In this document: positions 52,095 to 53,609 of the stretch, piece by piece
Layout of the letters: each line of letters opens with the position of its first letter
Position numbering within the stretch: the stretch's first letter is position 1
Assembly (NCBI RefSeq): GCF_007786445.1
Contig: NZ_VNJI01000052.1
Location: forward strand, 1 to 53,609
Length of the DNA stretch: 53,609 nucleotides
Source: Paenibacillus cremeus
GTDB lineage: Bacteria; Bacillota; Bacilli; Paenibacillales; NBRC-103111
Reading direction: 5' to 3'
The notes under the pieces: model-generated
Told to the model about the DNA's origin: nothing
The model's input: the letters and a program-made list of their open reading frames with translations, nothing else
Database searches by the model: none
Position numbers and translations under genes: made by a program

Positions 52095-52413
52095 CGACAG
52101 AATGATTCCCGGAAAATAAATCCCTTGGTTATTGTCCAGATACAGCATGATGTAATCCATCAGTTTGGAAAGATTTTGCGGGACGATCGAGCGCTGCACC
52201 TCAAGGTCCACCTCATAGATTGAAAACAGCTTACTTAGCGGCAGCGTCGTCGTCAACGTCGTCTGTCCGAACGTACGTGAGAGAGAGACGGGGATCTCGA
52301 AGAACGAAGACACCTTTTTGCTCCGCCAGAAGCTCTGACAGTGAAGATACTTGATCCATAACCACATTCCCATCAATATTAAAATGTAATGTAATTTCGT
52401 AGTAATAATTCAT
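52085..52413 (-). pseudogene. N-terminal fragment of a DGQHR-domain-like protein, frameshifted
   Basis: From ATG 52413 the frame reads MNYYYEITLHFNIDGNVVMD, then QVSSLSELLAEQKG. The homologous continuation lies in a second frame (FEIPVSLSRTFGQTTLTTTL, PLSKLFSIYEVDLEVQRSIVPQ, MDYIMLYLDNNQGIYFPGII, LSARGAG), showing a small indel near 52295-52310. The pattern of a LSKLFSIYEVD strand, EVQR and FPGIILS is that of DGQHR-type proteins before their DGQHR motif. The gene then runs into the IS4 tail. DGQHR proteins occur near DNA-modification and defence genes, so this may be one piece of a lost island. Confidence 0.6.
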
Positions 52414-52439
52414 ACAACATATTATTATAAAACCCATCT

Positions 52440-52648
52440 ACTAGCAAGTATGCGCTTTCATCTATATCAATAAGAATGATAAGTTTAATAATGTTATTAT
52501 GAATAATAAGTTTAACATGTTTAATATTTTTTTATAAACTTAACAAAAATATTAGTATTATTAGTTTTCATAATATTAATATTCTTGTTAAGTTTATAAA
52601 GTCACTATTGTTAATATTAATAATTTTGATAGAATTATAATTATTAAC
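52440..52648. repeat. Very AT-rich segment with long inverted repeat
   Basis: About 210 bases with few G or C. Core: TATAAACTTAACAA (52533-52546) and its exact reverse complement (52585-52598) with further AATATTA/TAATATT pairing inside, giving one large cruciform-capable palindrome of about 66 bp. Two more copies of AAGTTTAA lie at 52473 and 52509. It separates the DGQHR fragment from the IS4 transposase. Confidence 0.8.
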
Positions 52649-53609
52649 TCAACTTTCGCAGCTTATATCAGCCAATAAAACCTTGATATAGCTGGGCAAA
52701 CCGGCAATCCACTGCTGGACTTGACTGATAAGAGTAGACTTCTCCCGTTTCGTTTTGGTCTGGCTCAGTTCTAGGAAGAACGCCACCACCTGCTGCAGCG
52801 CCGACTTGAAATCGAGTTCCCGAACTTCGTCGGCAAACAAAAAGAAGAGTCCGCCTAAGGATCGAGCATCTTGATTTGTTCGGCGCTCCCATTCCAATAA
52901 CAAGTAACGGCTAAAGACAATGGTCGTATGGCAAACAAGCGAATCGAAGGATCGTCCTTGGAATTCAGTGCCGAGCTTCAAATGTGATTTGGTGAACTTA
53001 AAGAAGGTTTCTATGCTCCATCTCATTCCATAAATTCTGACGATTTCTGTATCGCTGAGCTCGATGTCGGTGCTTAAGATGACGAGCCATTCTCTACGAC
53101 AGTTGCGGTTTTGCACGAAAACGAGTCGAAGCGCCAGACCACAAGGGGTATGGACAAGAACGGAGCCAAGCACATCGCTTTTGGTTGATCGCGGCAGCGC
53201 TTGATAAAGTTCTTTAAGCGTCAGTAATTTGTCACTCTGAACATACCGTTGCTTCATATCCTTGACCATGCCGATGACATGAAGGCCTTGTGACATCAGG
53301 TTTCGCAGCAGCGGAGCCTGTGTAAACCAACTGTCCATGAGAACAAAGTCTGCTGCAAAACCGGCTTGGATCGCACGTTTTAGCAGTTCCACAACCGCAT
53401 CTGGTTTGCGAGAGAAAGCCTCCATGCGCCGTTTAAATCCTTGTGTTCGTTTGGACAAAGTCTCTTTCATTTCGCAAAATCGGTTGGCCAGTTTGGCGGA
53501 GCTAAGCATAACAAAGTCGATAGGAGCAAAGCTAAAACCGTCGGACCAGCCTAGTGTGAGCATGTTGTACCCGCGGACAAAACGACCTGTTGTGTGATCG
53601 TGCACACGT
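52649..53609 (-). mobile_element. IS4-family transposase, 5' end beyond the window
   Basis: 319 residues of a DDE transposase, open to the window edge. It contains the second DDE Asp in ADFVLMDSWFTQ, and the IS4-family Y-2-R-3-E-6-K signature in IYGMRWSIETFFKFTK. The tail has charged helices (SQTKTKREKSTLISQ). It looks intact as far as it goes and is of a different IS4 subgroup than the tail at 51800. The first Asp and the start are outside. The terminal repeat should lie between 52600 and 52650 but cannot be delimited without the other end. Confidence 0.85.

Noticed and set aside
52085..52413. Calling the DGQHR-like fragment dndB and the region a phosphorothioation system
   Set aside because: No dndA/C/D/E-like genes are present and the DGQHR motif itself is not in the remaining fragment.

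Overview
The window reads like a chromosomal segment of a Paenibacillus-type Firmicute (Paenibacillaceae). Support for this is indirect: three LplB/LplC- or MalFG-type carbohydrate ABC importers each paired with a lipoprotein binding protein, AraC/YesN-type one-protein regulators, a copper-amine-oxidase-N/thermonuclease fusion, remnants of YheC/YheD and NlpC/P60 genes, a NucB-like gene, a YolD gene behind a Bacillus-type LexA box, and strong GGAGG ribosome binding sites. No rRNA, tRNA, CRISPR array or integrase was seen.

Region 1 (0.26-11.6 kb) is a sugar-acid (galactonate-like) utilisation locus, almost all on the minus strand. Its order is LacI regulator, DgoD-type dehydratase 2, binding lipoprotein, two MalFG permeases, DgoD-type dehydratase 1, a U32-like TIM-barrel protein and then, past a terminator and a divergent AraC gene, an iron-alcohol-dehydrogenase-like protein, a KDPG/KDPGal aldolase (eda) and a frameshifted UlaG-like metallo-hydrolase. 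The LacI promoter carries three 13-bp tandem operator repeats directly after its -10 box. No 2-keto-3-deoxy-sugar-acid kinase is visible.

Region 2 (11.6-21.7 kb) is a gene-poor, decaying zone. It holds an N-truncated metzincin-like gene and a frameshifted NlpC/P60 gene flanked by an inverted repeat, an APH(3')-like kinase, several tiny ORFs, a YheC/YheD pseudogene with its centre deleted, and a protein with three repeated helix-turn-helix modules. It ends with a Fur-boxed iron unit (FTR1/EfeU-type permease plus lipoprotein).

Region 3 (21.7-31.9 kb) has a YtcQ/LplBC-type importer with a sugar isomerase and a membrane AraC regulator, then a divergent LysR/F420-reductase-like pair and a TauE/SafE permease.

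Region 4 (31.9-43.1 kb) is a long minus-strand catabolic cluster. It starts with a Tm-1-like (UPF0261) protein, followed by two Gfo/Idh/MocA paralogues, an LplBC importer, a broken mini-cupin, a sugar isomerase, an inserted phosphotransferase-fold kinase, a cupin and a PEP-hydrolase-family TIM barrel, and it closes with a perfect hairpin terminator. It is divergent from an XRE-cupin regulator, and two identical 15-bp palindromes lie exactly 140 bp apart between them.

Region 5 (43.1-53.6 kb) is an accessory nuclease and mobile region. It contains a LexA-boxed HTH/YolD pair, a secreted thermonuclease fusion, an HNH endonuclease, a bicistron of a membrane PIN protein and a long PemK/MazF-like protein, helicase debris, a NucB-like gene with an in-frame deletion of its acidic block, an unrecognised 359-aa protein, a DGQHR-like gene fused to an IS4 tail, a very AT-rich palindrome, and an IS4-family transposase cut by the window edge. 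The best candidates for new biology are the PIN/PemK/HNH group and the Tm-1/PEP-hydrolase catabolic cluster with its operators.
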